The notes: generated by a model from the letters alone, not told the origin. A stretch of DNA of 64,000 bases from Lichenostomus cassidix (GCA_008360975.2 CM039181.1:7858380-7922379); one strand, 5' to 3'; shown: positions 1-15,037, counted from the first letter of the stretch. Translations and numbers: made by a program.

Positions 1-1874
<1,874 letters not shown>

Positions 1875-2735
1875 AACCAAAACTGAGATATACTCGATTC
1901 TCCAGAATATTGCGTCAGTGGCATTAAAATCTGCTAAGACTGGGACCATGAGAAGCCATGTGACTTAGACACTTTATCTTCTAACGAGTTGTGCAAGTAA
2001 CTCGATATCATCTGAAAAGGACAGAAGAAGCTTGGCTAGCACAGCGTATGAGGATTTATTAGAGCCTAGGTTGAAGCTTTGTATCTGGTGAAATGTTACA
2101 CTTGATAACTATAGAAGGGAGTAAGTGTATCTGAAGGAATAATATTTGAATATTCATTTACTGTAAGTCTTCTGCAGTTTTGGACTAAAATGTGAATGTA
2201 GAAACTCAGTAGTCTCTGCAATGCCATTGATATGAGGAGATGCCAGTTACTGTTCTCAGTGGTTTCCACATCCTCCTGCTAAGAATCCTTCAGCTGTGCA
2301 AAAGCATTGTTGGATGTACCCAGTCTTGTTTATGAACCTGGATTTGCAGGCAGCCTGTAAACTATGCCTGACTGCATTCTGCCAGGGAAGACTGGAGCAA
2401 ATAGAACTGGAGGTGTGCAGAAATTGGAAATGAGAGTGGGAGATAGAAAGGAAAAAGTTTAACAACGTGGTAGAAAGGTTCATAAAGAGTAACTAACTTA
2501 ATGCCTTATTAGAAAGAAAAACTTTTACTAGATGAAGCTGTGTGAAGAACTGTCCTGTCATGTCAGTGCAGTTCACAGAATGAGCTTTAGGCTCTTTGCA
2601 AATCTTGGTATCTGAAACTTTGTGAATTTTTACTGAAAACACAATTGCTCCATCTCAGGTGTATTTAATAATATGCATCTATCTCCTGCAAGTGAGAACT
2701 TGCTTCTAATAAACTCCTTACAGACACTAGAAAAC
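1875..2735 (+). other. TMEM263: TMEM263 3' UTR (proximal form)
   Basis: Untranslated sequence follows the TAA stop. An AATAAA signal at 2708-2713 is followed about 45-60 nt later by a GT-rich stretch (TGTTTGTGGT), a sensible cleavage context near 2730. More AATAAA hexamers on this strand at about 6043, 6153 and 6295 could mark longer 3' UTR forms reaching towards MTERF2. The sequence cannot say which is used. Confidence 0.5.
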
Positions 2736-5700
2736 AAGATGGCCTGATGGAAACTGGGCTGATGTTTGTGGTCATCTAGCACAACTAACTTGCTAGAAAT
2801 TCCTTTGTGTAGCTGGAAACCACTGAAGAATTAGCAAAGCTGTTCTCTCAACTCCATGATGCACCAGGTTAGCTTTTTGCTCTGTTTAAGCAAATGCAAG
2901 GAATTTTTCACTACATCTCTCATACTTTTCATTTTGATTTTTGAGTAAAATGCAATACTTTTATTTAAAACAAACCAAAAATGGTAGATGAGGCCTTAAA
3001 AAAAAAAAAGAAACATCATTCAAGTAATTTGTATACTGACAGATTGCAAATGTTGCCACCTCAGATGGGAACACCTGTACATCCTCTGCAGTGTGTGAGG
3101 CAAAATGCACTCATAATGGCACAGTGTGAGGTTGCCTTAAAATAGAAGCTGTTTGTGATCTTTTATTTGTGTACTGACTTTGCAAATAAGTAACCTCTTT
3201 GGAAGCCTATAGAAGGCATCTGTTCATGTTGTGTATGCAGTATTTCCTACAAACTTGCGTTCCTCTGGAGGACTTGTCTGCTTACTTTTTCAGTGGCTGT
3301 GGTTGTACTAGAAGGATGTATATGGGGGACTTTTTAAAAATGAAAAGAATTGAAACATATCACTTGTCAAACTTAGTCCTCTGTTTATGGGTGCTGAAAG
3401 TCCACCATGTCTAAATTATGGTACTGTAGTCACCCAATCTCTCTGAGCCATTGGTACTTCAACTGCACTCTTTAACAACTTTATTTCATATCAGTAGTTG
3501 TATATGTTGGAAGCATGATACTTTTAAGCATGGGAACTTGGGGTGGTGGGGAGAGCAAAAACCCAAAAATACCATCTGCTCCTTCTCTTAGATGCACCAG
3601 CTGCTTAGTTCTGGTCTGCTGCAAGGGTGTGGTGAGGTAAGTTTATGCAACAAATGGAAGACTTAGTGGTTTTTTAATAGACAAAAGCAAATTGCATAGA
3701 ATATAGTATGGTTTAGAGGTACCAGTTAGCTCTAGAAATGAGCTAGCCTGGGTATCAGAGGCAATCTAGCTGCAGCATATAATTTAGTATGGTCTGTCCC
3801 CTGCAATTTCCAATGTAGCTATATCCCCTGAGTGCTGCCACTGAACTCTTCAGTCACCTGTTTGGAGCACAGTGATCATTTGTGACACTCAACCAAACCC
3901 TTCCTAATAGTTTTTCTGAAAACGGGAATGCTGAACTGGTCATACCCAATTTTTTTTATTATATTCCTTAATTTTTAAACTATGAAACTTGCAGCAAAAC
4001 AAGTGTGGTCTGAGATAAGCAATGTTAGATATGTAAAGAGTTGCCAACCCTTCATTATGTTTTGTTCTTAACATATCCTGTAGCTATTACTTTTGAGTCT
4101 TGTAACTGAAACACTTTTACATGGCATATGGTTTTAGTTTTCCAAGAGCTTTGTCCTGTATCCTGTGTGTTTTCCATGCACTTATGAAACTTGCTTCATC
4201 TTAAAAACTTGTTCCAGTTCTGTCCTGGCACCTGTGAAACATTAAATTGTTGCTGTTTCAGATATTTGAAAGCTTCCTTAGTTTTGTGGAGATAGGCATA
4301 CTTTGGGATAAATCTTCCCACAATACCAAGCCCCAGAGTGTTTTTTATCTTTATCTACTTAGCACTTTACAGAATCTATAATTTCAGTGTGCAAGGTGTG
4401 CACAGACACAGCACAAAATCCTTTGCACTAATTTCCTTTCTCCCTGGTCAGTGATGCTTTGGAACACCCACTTTTAAGATCATAGTGAGCTGAAGGGAAT
4501 ATGGAACTGAAATTTTCAAGGGTGTTGTTCTTGTGTCTTGGGATTGTTTTTGTGGGTGGCTTTATTTCACTTTCCTTTTCCCAGTCCCATTTTTAAAAGG
4601 GGAAACATTTATGAGGGCAATATGTATGCCTGACTGCTCACTGTGTAATGAAAGGCTTACTCACCTTGAGTAACAAGAGATAAGGATTTTAGCAATACAG
4701 TGTTTTGGAGATTGGGAACTTTTCTGAGGTTTTATTGTAAATGAATCATGTGAAGAAGAGAGAAAGAGGTCCCAGGCATCGAGTTATGAATGAAGGATTG
4801 ACTGAATTTTCATGTGGTAGTAGAGAAAGAGTATTTCTGCTCATGCTTTTATTTTGAAAGGGGGAGAGAAATGGAAACATTCAGAATGCAAAATGAGTTT
4901 GTGATAACTCAGGCTGTGACTCAGTCAAGGAAATACTTTTCCTGCTCTGTTGCCACTGGAGATAATGTAATCGATGGGAATAAGCTGTTCCAAGAACTTT
5001 GTGAAAGCAGATACCTGTAGAAAGGCTAAAACTAAATATTCAGGGAAAACATTGTTCTATATCTTGTTTTCCTTTTCCTCCTAAGCCACCAATCAGGTGG
5101 CTCAGTTGCAGACTGTGACATGAAGAGCTTTGGAGAGCTGAAATGCCCTCATGTCTGAGGGGAAGGAGGCTTTTGAATTCAGGTAATATTGTGGTTTGCT
5201 TAATAGCTGAACACAGAAGGACAGTCAGAAAGTGACAAAGGCAAGTTCCTGTGAATTTTTAATACATCTGTCTTCCCAGTTTCCTCTTAAAAAATGGCAG
5301 TGTGTTTTAAGAGTCAGCCTAACACCACAGCCTGACTTTTTTCATGCTGATGATCATCCCCTTCTTGAATTCCTGCCCCTGCCACACGTGCTCCTGCCAG
5401 AGTGCCATTTCCCCCCACAACCTCCTGTCACATCCACACTGCAGAGTGCTGAGTTAAGCCCTTCAGCTGTTGAGATCTTGGCACTGCTCCTCCCAGGTGT
5501 TCCCAGCCCTTCCCAAGTGCACAGCAGATAACGTGGCAGGCTATATAAAATCACCATCTTGCAGCCCACCCTCTGTACCAGTAATTCAATACCAGCTTTC
5601 TTCAGCAATTCAAAACTGCATTTTAAGAAAGGGAGGCCTGGACTTGCTGCCAAAATGTGTGTTAAAAATGACCTTGAAGAATGCCTGGAGTGAGGGTGGT

Positions 5701-6834
5701 GTGTAGCTGGTTTTTATTCTGCTGTCAAGAGGGAATGTGTGTGGAACAGCTACTCAGGAAAGTCTGAGAAACCAAATCACTGATGATCCTAATTCTGTTG
5801 AGACAATTGTCAATGATGCTGCTATTTTAAATTATCATTCAGAGCCCATAAAGGAGAAGAAATCAAATCCCCTGAGAACTTAAATGCTGATAAGTTACTA
5901 TTTTGAAAGCTAGCACTTGTTGCCAATTATCATATGGTGTTATCTGAGAAGCAGTGTATATTTAGAAACTGTGGCAGCTGTTTGCAAATCTGGTAGTCAT
6001 TTTTAATCACCAGTGGTTCACAGACTAGAGTTTTGTTACACCAATAAAAAAGCATGACTTTCTTTTTCCTCCCAGCATAATTTGAGACTTGAGTCTCCTT
6101 AATCTTTCTTGTCCCCAAACCTTGCTAGAAGAGATTAGGAACTATACAATACCAATAAATATATTTCCTCCTGTCCCAAGCCTTTTGAAAAATAAGTAAA
6201 TTTTGAAGTCTCAGAAATGTAAAGGTTGTAATCTTGTAGTTTTTTGCATTATGGTTTGTACACAAACATACCAGGGTCTCACTGTAGTAGTCACTGAATA
6301 AAAAAGATTATGTCCCACCCCTGTTTTCAGGACAGGGCTTTCTATCCAAGAAATCAAGTCTGTCTGATTTGCAGGTGAGGATCCAGGAGCTAGAGCTACT
6401 TCAGCAATAAGGAAATGAGCTCCAAGAGAGCTTCCTGAAGACAGTGAACCAGTAGATTGATGAACACTGCTGGAAAAATAATCCTCCTTTTGTCTTCCTC
6501 AGATAAAAATTGTGCTAATCACCATCACAGGCTGGACTGTGCAGTGACAGAGCTGAAAATCTAAGGCTGGTAATGCCCTATCAGGTAAGAAAATTTAACA
6601 TCTGGTAAGAAAATTTAACATCAGGTAAAAAAATTTAACATCTTAGAACTATGATATTATTTGAACACATTAGAATACTACAATTGTGTAATGAAGTTAT
6701 GCCCAAGACCCCCTCCTGGACAAAGTACAGTATAAGACTACAGTCTGTTTTAGATTGCTTTTGTTCCATCTCTTCTCAAAGAACCACTTTCCCTTTTAAT
6801 TTGCTTTTGCATAACTTGAAGTACAGCATTCCAA
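2736..6834. other. Convergent intergenic region / possible long 3' UTRs
   Basis: This lies between the two converging genes TMEM263 and MTERF2. I see no coding exon or recognisable transposon, only a poly-A run at about 2998-3009, several plus-strand AATAAA hexamers at 6.0-6.3 kb, and a minus-strand poly(A) hexamer (TTTATT on +) at 5713-5718 that could end MTERF2 transcripts. Open frames here are short and show no protein I recognise. Confidence 0.5.
6581..6640. repeat. 20-bp tandem repeat, 3 copies
   Basis: Three head-to-tail copies of a 20-base unit beginning TCAGGTAAG and ending AATTTAACA. Copies differ at only one or two bases (TCA/TCT and AAG/AAA). It lies about 190 bp beyond the MTERF2 stop codon, so it probably sits in that gene's 3' UTR. 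Confidence 0.9.
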
Positions 6835-8028
6835 TTAATCTTCAATGTGTAGAGGAGCAACAGGATTAAAAATTGGTCTCTCCTTCTTTGATTGTATCTT
6901 ACCAAAAGTGACTTCAAAATCCTTTTTAGTACCATTCAAGCTTTCTAGATTTCCACTCTTTATATCATATCCCAATGCAGAGAGCTTTTTAATTCGGTAT
7001 TGAACAATTTGTGTTGTCAACTCCAGCACCATTGGTGTCTCTCTAATCTGTGCTATAGAAATTCCTTCCTTCAGTAGTCCTTCAAGTCTTTCTTCCAAAA
7101 CTGGAACAGAATAGTAGAGAAGGGCTGGGCATTTCAGCACCAGTTGTTTTAGTTCTTGATCACTGCACTTAAAGACGTTTTTAGAAAAAAGCATACTCTT
7201 CTGCATAGTAGTGGAATTAAGCTGGAAAATGAAGCCTTTAAGTTTGGACAGCAGCTGTAGAACTTCCTGGTCAGTGAAATCATTCTTTTGGAGAAATTCC
7301 AAGTTCTCCTGGATTGCAGTGGAGGTATTTAATAAAATAAATGGATTTTGGCTCAATAGCTTCAGTATCCAGATCTTCATATTTGCTTCAGAACCCCCTA
7401 AATTTAAATAATTTCTTTGTAATGTCTCTATCACATTTTTGTTTTTCTCAACAGGATTATAGAAAATATTGGGTGCACTTGTCAAGAACCTGGTGATTAT
7501 ATTATTCTTAAGTCCCAGCTCTTGAAAAAACAGTATGTTTGCCTTCTGGTTCTGGTGATACTCAGTAGTAAAAAAAGACTCTGGAAATTGCTCTATTAAT
7601 TTAATCAGCTGTTTTTCATTCTGGCACACTAATTGCCATAAAGCTCTTTGAGAGTTAATCTCTGCTGGGGTGTGGAGAATTGCCTCTGGGCAGCGTTCTA
7701 TAATGTTGGCCACAGTGGTCTCATCTGCCCCCATTTCTTGTAAGATAGCAGCAAGTTCTTTAACATAGGCCACATCCTGGAGAAGAACCCATTCCTTCAG
7801 TCTGCGTACCTTCGTGATGTCAACTGACAAGCTGTAGAGACTCTCAAGGGTTTTTTTATTTTCCTCTCTTGACTTGGCATCAGTTGTGTAACTGGAATGT
7901 ATTAGGAAGCTTCTGTTTGCTATGTCAGGCCATACTGATGAAAACTTCAGTCCTGGGTTGCAGCTCTGAGATCTTGTCAACAGAAGAGTGAAGGTGTCTT
8001 TTGCACCGTGAGCAACTCCTCTCAACAT
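6835..8028 (-). CDS. MTERF2: MTERF2, mitochondrial transcription termination factor 2 (mTERF family)
   Basis: A single coding exon encodes 397 residues, close to the roughly 385 of the mammalian protein. MTERF2 (formerly MTERFD3) is a mitochondrial matrix protein that binds mitochondrial DNA and affects mitochondrial transcription. Its mTERF fold is a superhelix of repeated three-helix units. Features seen are a basic Ser/Arg-containing N-terminus suited to a mitochondrial presequence, then repeated proline-marked helical units such as [39 protein letters not shown] and KCPALLYYS, and an ending [11 protein letters not shown] as in orthologues. I chose ATG at 8026-8028 (context CACCATGT) because the in-frame extension upstream begins at GTG and crosses two splice acceptors. 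The exon is preceded on the minus strand by acceptors at 8060/8059 and 8043/8042, so at least one 5' UTR exon lies upstream. The gene is convergent with TMEM263 and divergent from CRY1. Confidence 0.96.
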   Translation of the reverse strand: MLRGVAHGAKDTFTLLLTRSQSCNPGLKFSSVWPDIANRSFLIHSSYTTDAKSREENKKTLESLYSLSVDITKVRRLKEWVLLQDVAYVKELAAILQEMGADETTVANIIERCPEAILHTPAEINSQRALWQLVCQNEKQLIKLIEQFPESFFTTEYHQNQKANILFFQELGLKNNIITRFLTSAPNIFYNPVEKNKNVIETLQRNYLNLGGSEANMKIWILKLLSQNPFILLNTSTAIQENLEFLQKNDFTDQEVLQLLSKLKGFIFQLNSTTMQKSMLFSKNVFKCSDQELKQLVLKCPALLYYSVPVLEERLEGLLKEGISIAQIRETPMVLELTTQIVQYRIKKLSALGYDIKSGNLESLNGTKKDFEVTFGKIQSKKERPIFNPVAPLHIED

Positions 8029-11000
8029 GGTGCAAATCAGTCCTGGGGAGACACAAGAACTGTAAGAAAACACATTTCAGGGATGAGTTAATGGTCAGAA
8101 TCATTGATGTTTAGACAGAGCTGGTATAAGAAATTATTGTCAAGTGTGGTTTTTGTTATTAGTGCAAAATCCAGCTTTCACAGGAAAACAGGGAAAAGAC
8201 TATTTTTGAAAGCTTAACATCCTGATGTATATGTCACTGGAACTGTAATATGGATGCAACAGACCTGGTGTGGGGCAGTGCTCTGTCCATATCAGTGCCT
8301 GCAGTCATACAAGCTCCAAACTGTCAGCCATTTCTTGCAGCTAACATGGTTATTACATTACAGATCACTCACACTGTACAAGAAAAATGATTCATGCAAT
8401 TTCATTTGACAGCAATCCCACGAAATTAATAAAAAAGGCAGCTTAAATATCTCAGTTCCTATGAATGTATTTGCTTTAACTTCTCAAGCATTATTAAATG
8501 AGTTGTTCTTTCATGTGTCAGAGACCCACCACGCAGTGCTGCTCCAGCAGCAGTTTGTAGCATAACTTCATTTTGAAATCATTCTTTATATAATTAAGGG
8601 AGAAAAAAGTCACATGAATCTTTATGTAAGTGCTTTTCACTAGCTGAGTGTGTTAATTGAGGTTGAATAAGCACCCTGGTATTTTGGGGGAGGAAGCAAG
8701 CAGAGAGTAACATTTCCAGGCCTACAGCTGCCTCTTCCAGCACCTACTCTGCTCCAGCTGTCCCCTGCACCAATGCCTTATTTCTGCCCCCAGGTCCCTT
8801 CTGCAGGCACAGAGTCCTTGTGGAATAGGTGTGTGACAGTGCTGGAGTCCCCAGAGCCAAGCCCAGAGCTCACCTTTGCTCACACTGGCTGCCCAGTTAT
8901 CACTGTGTTGTCACCTGCTGGGCAGGGGCAAAGGAGCCGCAGCGATCAAAGAAAGATATCATCAAGTGTATCTTTAACTTCCCGGGGGGTGTTTTTGTAA
9001 CAACCCTTTGGAAGTACCGAGTGGGAAAGCAGAACTGCTGATCTCTGCAATGCTCCTGCAAATGGCTGCTGCTGGTAACGTGCCTAGAGCTGCTCAAACT
9101 GAAAATGACAACATTTGGACAGTTGCTTTCACCCCTCCCTAAGTATAGCATGCTTCAAGAAGTACCCACAAGAGCATTGTTAAATTACTTTTGATTTGCG
9201 GGGTTTTTTTGTTGGTTTGCTTTTTTTTTTTTTTAAGGAGAGAAAATACTGTTTTGATCATGCAGTCTAATCTCCTACATAACAGACCACAATACCTATT
9301 GCACAGTTGTACAAGATCCCTAGAATCTTCCTTATAGCTCATCTTCTAAGAAAATCACATGGTTTGTTTAGGGAACTTCAGAGGTAGATCCTCTTTCTTG
9401 TTGCCAGGTAAGGTTAAATATTTTCTAGAGGTAAATCCTTTATCTCAAGAACGTGTACCTTTGCTTTTAGGTTGCTTTTTTTCTGCTTCTAAGCTGGACT
9501 TATGTTACTATCATAAACTAACAGAATAAGACTTAACTTCCTAGATGCAAGCTTATGTTATTAACAGAAGCTGTTTATTGATAACTTATTCTTTAGTATT
9601 ATTTCACTCCTCTAAGGCAAAGCCAATTGTCTAGAGCTGCTTGTGTTGGATCCCCAAGGCTGATGGTTCTGTCTTCATTTACCTTAAGACTTGAGTAGTG
9701 CTGTCCCAAGCCCCACCACAGAACAAGGGATTTTTCCCAGTAGCCCTGAAAGCACTGGAAGTGTAGGTAGGTCACAGATGTTTTGTGCGCTGACTTTTCC
9801 ATGTCCTGAAAAAGTGGCTGCAAACTAAAGCTTCTCCGCCACAGCAGTGACACCACTGCCTGTGTCTGAGCACTCTGAGGAGTTCTACTGAATTTAGTGG
9901 GTCTTATCAGAATAAGTTAGTCTTTGAAGGATCAGGTCTTTCTTCATTAGTGCTTCAGCTCAGCTAGAAGCTGCCAGCAAAGCAAAGTGCTGTTAAAATT
10001 GTTTGGGATGTCAAATAATAATTCCAAAGCACAAACTGCAAAAATATCTATCACTTGCTTTTACTTCAATGTGTAATCCTGCTGTTAAACAAAATTGGCT
10101 TGCGAGTAATGCAGTCGCTTAAAATATTGTAATTTTTACTATTATAGATTTATTTACTATTTAAAAAAATCTGATATAGTAAATTGTGCTCTTTCAAAAT
10201 CTGACATGGGAATGGCTGTTATATTTACTTCAAAAAAGCTTTACATTTTCTAAAAATGTCTGGCATCATAGTCAATTTTTCCCTGTTGTTAGTGAGGATC
10301 ATCAGAAACACAGAATACTGTAAAAGAAAGGAAAACTTTATATACCAAAACTCATTTGGGGTATTCAGGAACCCTTGTAAAAAAGCCCTATGCAAAATAC
10401 CAGGTGCAAACTAACATGAATGAATTTGACTGTCATGGTGTTCTATAGAAACCAAGAAGATCTAAGTTATAATTTGATGTATTTCCAAGTCCACAGAGGA
10501 CAGTATCATATTTCCAGGTTATGTAACTGTTTTCAAGAATTCAGAGTTCTCTTAAAGCTCTTGTTGGATCTAAAGCATGTTCTAAGGTGCAGGACCCCAC
10601 TGTAACTTTCTACATACTTAGGGGATTGTAAAGCAATTGAGAGATTACGAAAAAAAAACCCAGCCAGCTCAGAAAAGAAGTTTGCTCTCACTGCCAGCAG
10701 CAGCCTCTCACAAACCAAGTGTTAGAACAGCAATAAGGAAGTGAGCTAATGTCTGAAGTTACCTGTGATCCTGCCTGCTAGGACACCTGCAGAGACCTGT
10801 ATATACAGAGCAAAAGGGTGCTGGAAGTTTCACTATTTAATGAGACTTCTATGTAGATCTTCTATAGGAAATGGATACAATGATCAACTGGTTGATTTAT
10901 CTATCCCTCATTTGAATTTCTGAATGTGTGTTTTGAGACTCGAATCTCACTTTTCAAAAATTAGCAAACCCAAACTTTTATTCATGTTGAATTGTGTTCA

Positions 11001-11640
11001 CAAAATCTGTCAGTAAAGAGGGCAACAGTATGACTGCTGACCACTACCATTCTCATTACAGGAAACTCAGTAGGCTGTAAAGAATTAAACTACTGAATGC
11101 CTAGATTGAACTTTGAGTTAGTCAGGAAGAATAGGTATCTACCTAGAAGAGAGCAGTGTAGACAGGGTTTGAATGGTTTGTGAAGGAATCTGGGACAGTG
11201 ACAGGTAGCAGTTTTGTAGATTAATGCACAGTAAATGTTCACACTTACAAAAAATTAATCCCTGCTTTGCATCAGTGGTGGAAATGAGGTAAAGGATTAT
11301 AAAAGATACATATAAAAGATATGCTAGACGTACATAAAGCTTTCTAGAAAAATATAGAGGATCTTAGGCTAAACCAAATTTTTAGGGACTTCAAGGGCTC
11401 AAAGTAGGGTCTGCAGGCTCCAGGCTGCTTTGTCCCATCAGGTCTTTAAAAGCTCCACGCATGGAGCCCACCTGGCCTCTGCAGGTTACCTGTTCTACTG
11501 CTCAGCTGTCCTGCTGGGGACAAAGCTGTTCCTTCCATCCAGGAAAGGAAAGGCACTGGAAAAGTGCTTCAAGAGCAGCGCACTGTTTAAAGCACCGCTC
11601 ATGATGTGGTGGTGCTTTGAGCAGACCAAACACGGCTCTC
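8029..11640 (-). other. MTERF2: MTERF2 5' UTR intron (inferred)
   Basis: This sequence separates the MTERF2 coding exon from its likely CpG-island promoter. Two acceptors stand 31 and 14 nt before the ATG on the minus strand (TTTTCTTACAG and TGTCTCCCCAG). No protein-coding exon is recognised in it. The region holds a T-rich run at about 9219-9234 and one possible ancient repeat (9246-9330); the rest looks unique. Confidence 0.6.
9246..9330. repeat. Possible ancient CR1-like fragment
   Basis: A stretch containing CAGTCTAATCTCCTACATAA and ACAGACCACAATACC resembles the 3' region of old CR1-type repeats known from birds and turtles, at roughly two-thirds identity by eye. The call is weak without an alignment. 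Confidence 0.3.
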
Positions 11641-12165
11641 CATGCCAGCTGCTCCCCCAGCCCGGGCGATCCGAGTCTCACCCTGCGGGCTCCGTTGGGG
11701 GGCGGGGAGGCAGAGCGGATGTTTGCCGGCAGCAGCACGGCAGCAGAGGCCGCAGGCCCATCCTGCCCCAAAGCCCTCCGCCAGCCGCTCAGCGCCGCTC
11801 CTGCCGGAGGCACCGCCGCGGAGGCCCCGCGGGTCCTGCCCAGCGCGCACCCCTCCGCCCCGCGCCGCTTCTCCCCTGCGCGCCGCCCGCTCTGTCCTCC
11901 GCGCCGCTGGGAGCAGGCCAGGGCGATGGAACGCCAACCAGCCCCTCTGCCCCCGGTGCCGGACGGGCCGCTCCGCTCCGGCCGAGCCCCCAGGCCCCGC
12001 TGCCCGCTCCCGCTGCCCGCTCACCGCCTCGCCGCCGGGCCGCACCACCAGCGCCGCGCGGGGGTGCGCCGGGCACGTACCAAGTGCGGGGGGAGCGGCA
12101 GGCACAGGACTGAGCGCGCCGTCCTGCGGAGTGAGCCCCGCGGAGGGAAAGTAGTGGGATAAAGA
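11640..12165 (-). promoter_or_regulatory. MTERF2: CpG island, probable MTERF2 promoter and first exon
   Basis: An abrupt 0.5-kb GC-rich, CpG-dense block sits in AT-rich surroundings, 3.6 kb upstream of the MTERF2 coding exon. On the minus strand it contains good splice donors (GCAGG|GTGAGA with the intron starting at 11681, and GAGGCG|GTGAGC with the intron starting at 12024) that could join to the acceptor before the MTERF2 ATG. Long open frames on both strands come from GC composition and are not called as genes. It could alternatively serve a non-coding transcript. Confidence 0.7.
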
Positions 12166-14034
12166 GGGGAAAAATAATTTTTTTTTTCCCCTATTTCATT
12201 TCGAAGTAATATAATAGCAAAGAATGGAACGTGCCTGTGCTCTGATGGGGAGCAGATGATCCGTTTGATTCGGTAACACCGACATGAGGATGGGAGGCTT
12301 GGCTTATATCAGTGTATTTTCTTCATATGATCACTGCCTGATTACATAATTAAATTCGCATATAGTCATTGGGCTTATAGTGTTTTGCTGGTAGATTTTC
12401 AGAAGTTAATTGAGCTGTGATGGTGAGAACAATCTTCCTGTGTCTTTTTTTTTTTTCAGCTATATCTACTTATATTTCTCTTCTAGAGTAACAAATCAGC
12501 AGTCACGTAAATAATTTCATTTCTAGACTAGAAATATTTTCCTATGAGTGTTTGGATTTTTTAACTCCAAATCTGCACAATCACATCTTTCAGTGAAAAT
12601 CACTACCGTTGTCTCTGTGAACCCTTCTTTAGTCTGTATTGGATCTGTGCAAAAGATCTACTGAAGAAGAGAAATGCTGTAGAAAGAAATCTTGCTCTAG
12701 GAACTGCGTTCAGGCTTGGTCTCCTAAAGAACAGCTGTTCCGAGAACAGTTAACAAAGTCTGCGAATATAACACATACAATGATGTTAAAAACATGCATC
12801 TAAAAATAGCTTCTAATTTGTAATACAAAATATATCGTATAATTGCTTCTTTATGTTTTTGTCACGTCATGCCTTCATGTTATCTTTTTTTCCTTTCTGT
12901 CTCCTCCCCCTCTCTCTATTTTTGAAATCATAGTCTGGGCTAAATTAGCAAAATTAGCAATATTGTTAAAAAAGGTTATTCACAAGAGAACACTGCAGTG
13001 AGGTTTATTTGTATGAGATCCTTGATTAACCGTGATTCTGTTTTCTATTTCAACTAACTTGGAGTGACTCTTCCCTTGAGATCTGACATTTTAATTAATA
13101 TATTCTGCATCTATTATATATTAATATATCTTATTACAATATTAATTATATATTAATATGTTCTTTCTCTCACTTCTAAATCAAGAACAAACTGTCTCAC
13201 ATAGAAGGCATAGCTAGAGCTGAATAGTGCTTTGACATAATGATATGCTAATGATATACTGCAATTGTTGTTTTGCCTGTAGCAACAAACAGCTTACAGA
13301 CGGTTGGTTTTCATGGCTGCAATTTGCTTATTGAGCCACAAGCTCTAGTGAGGAAGGGCTGCTTTCACCTAAATATTCCCAGGAAGGCAGACTGGTTGAT
13401 GCTGGACTTTATTCAGGATCATCTTCAGTGTAGCAGCGTTGTGGGGAGCTGGCAGGACACATAAGGAGTATGAAAAAGCAGTTAAAAAGCTTGAAATAAA
13501 AACATTGTGAAGTGGCTTTCCTTAAAACCAAGGAATCTACTTCTTCAATGTATTCAAAAATTACAGAATTCAAATGAATTTGATGGATGGTGGTCAATAA
13601 CTACGGAATTTTTATTTATGTGAAAATTATTTACCAAGTATTTGGCTAATAATAAACAACAAGGTAAATAAGAATGTATTTTGTATTAATTGAGAAAACA
13701 ATGTTTGACTTTACAATGCCCCAGCTACTCCAGCTTTGAGTTGCAGTAAGAGTATATGACAGGATCCCATATGTTCTTCTTGGATCAGAATGATGAGCTG
13801 TGGAATATGATGTTCTACATACAACAAAGTGATAATTGAAAAACTCATCATAATCTATGCTATTGTTAAAGTCAGTGTTCAAGCACTGCTCAGCCTCCAC
13901 ACTCCACACCTTTTAGAAAGAAATTTTGTATAAGACCAAACAGAAAGGGATTCTAATCATGGCTGGGTCCTTTGGCACTGGCATACCTTGGTCATCAAGG
14001 ATAGGTGGGGACAGTGTCTTCACCCGGGCAACCA
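12166..14034. other. MTERF2-CRY1 intergenic region, left part
   Basis: AT-rich DNA between the two CpG islands. It contains a run of alternating A/T palindromes (ATATTAATAT-type, about 13091-13160) and, at 12342-12349, one D-box-like octamer TTACATAA. No gene is recognised. Confidence 0.6.
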
Positions 14035-14300
14035 GCGACAGGACAAGAGCACAGAGCCTCAGGCTGCACCAGGGGAGGCTCAGGCTGGGTATCAGGAGGA
14101 AGCTTTTCACGGAAAGGGTTGTTAAACGTTGGAATAGACTGCCCAGTGAGGTGGTGAAGTCCTCCTCCCTGGAGGTGTTCAAGAAACCACTGGATGTGGC
14201 ACGTAGTGCCATGGTCTAGCTGACCCGGTCAAGTCAAAGGCTGGGCTTGCTGATCATAGAGCTTTTCTCCAACCTAAATTATTCTGCGATACTATTACTG
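14035..14300 (+). mobile_element. CR1 LINE fragment, 3' end
   Basis: The sequence matches the 3' end of CR1: the end of the ORF2 reverse-transcriptase reading frame (residues such as WNRLPSEVV and SLEVFKKPLDVA) followed by a short 3' UTR with a GATCAT..CTTTTCTCCAACCT ending and a degraded ATTCT-type terminal repeat. The open frame at 13926-14219 is this ORF2 remnant. It lies 1.6 kb upstream of CRY1. Non-LTR element, truncated at its 5' end as is usual. Confidence 0.85.
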
Positions 14301-14869
14301 TGCTTAATATGTCCTTCAAAGTGAGGAAAGAAAAGCACGAAGGGAAACATATGATGCAGGTGTCTCTTCTTGCTGACTTGACTTTTACTCTCTGTGTATC
14401 TTAGCAGAAAAAATATTTTAGGAGAAAGAAATATGACAGTTCTTAAAGTACTGTCCGGATTTCTCGAAGTTAAGAATCAGTAGTGCTGATTTGGGTCCTC
14501 TGCCTTTTACTTGAGACATTATTTCTAAAGACACTCCTCTTGCTGTTGCTACCTACTTGTCAGTGAACACCCTGGAAACTGTAGATTTGAGTTGCCATCC
14601 ACAGGTGGAGGTTTATTTTCAGGTCTGCAGCTAGAGCTGCCCTGTTAAGACTCAAAAGGTTCTCCTGAGCCCTGTCAGGGCGATGTCTCTGTCGGCCAGT
14701 GTGAGCACGGAGCAGCTGCAGGAAACCCGCTGTGCTGGCAGCGCACAGAGTGGTTTGAGCTCTGTAATTAAAAGGCGAGAGATATTCACCATACAGTAAT
14801 GACTATACTAACGGTGCAAGAGGGACCATTTTAAGTCATTCTGCTGCTGGGAAGCGTCTTCGGGAGCTG
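14301..14869. other. MTERF2-CRY1 intergenic region, right part
   Basis: Unique-looking sequence between the CR1 fragment and the CRY1 CpG island. I see no gene or motif I can defend. Confidence 0.5.
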
Positions 14870-15037
14870 CAGCGCCACACGGCCCAGCCGCTCTCTCGCT
14901 CGGGGGTTCCTCTGTTGACCAACCCCTCCAGGCTGCGGCGGGCAGCGCCGAGCCCTGGGCCCGCGTCACGGAACCGTCAGGGCTGGGAAGGACCTCCGGG
15001 GCTCCGCCAGCCCGACAGCCGCTCCCTACGCACAGGG

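Noticed and set aside
5385..5390. CACGTG between TMEM263 and MTERF2
   Set aside because: No promoter context; a single 6-mer match is uninformative.
8029..8073. N-terminal extension of MTERF2 by 15 codons
   Set aside because: It begins with GTG and runs across two splice acceptors, so it is intronic or untranslated.
8622..8629. Isolated D-box octamer TTATGTAA (also at 47649 and 59371, and as TTACATAA at 12342)
   Set aside because: In AT-rich DNA this octamer recurs by chance, so isolated copies are not counted as regulatory sites.
11430..12162. Long overlapping open frames on both strands (up to 227 codons)
   Set aside because: They lie in a CpG island, are Pro/Ala/Arg-rich in all frames, and show no conserved protein. 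They are composition artefacts of the MTERF2 promoter.
13926..14219. 97-codon open frame with reverse-transcriptase-like residues
   Set aside because: It is the decayed end of CR1 ORF2, not a host gene.
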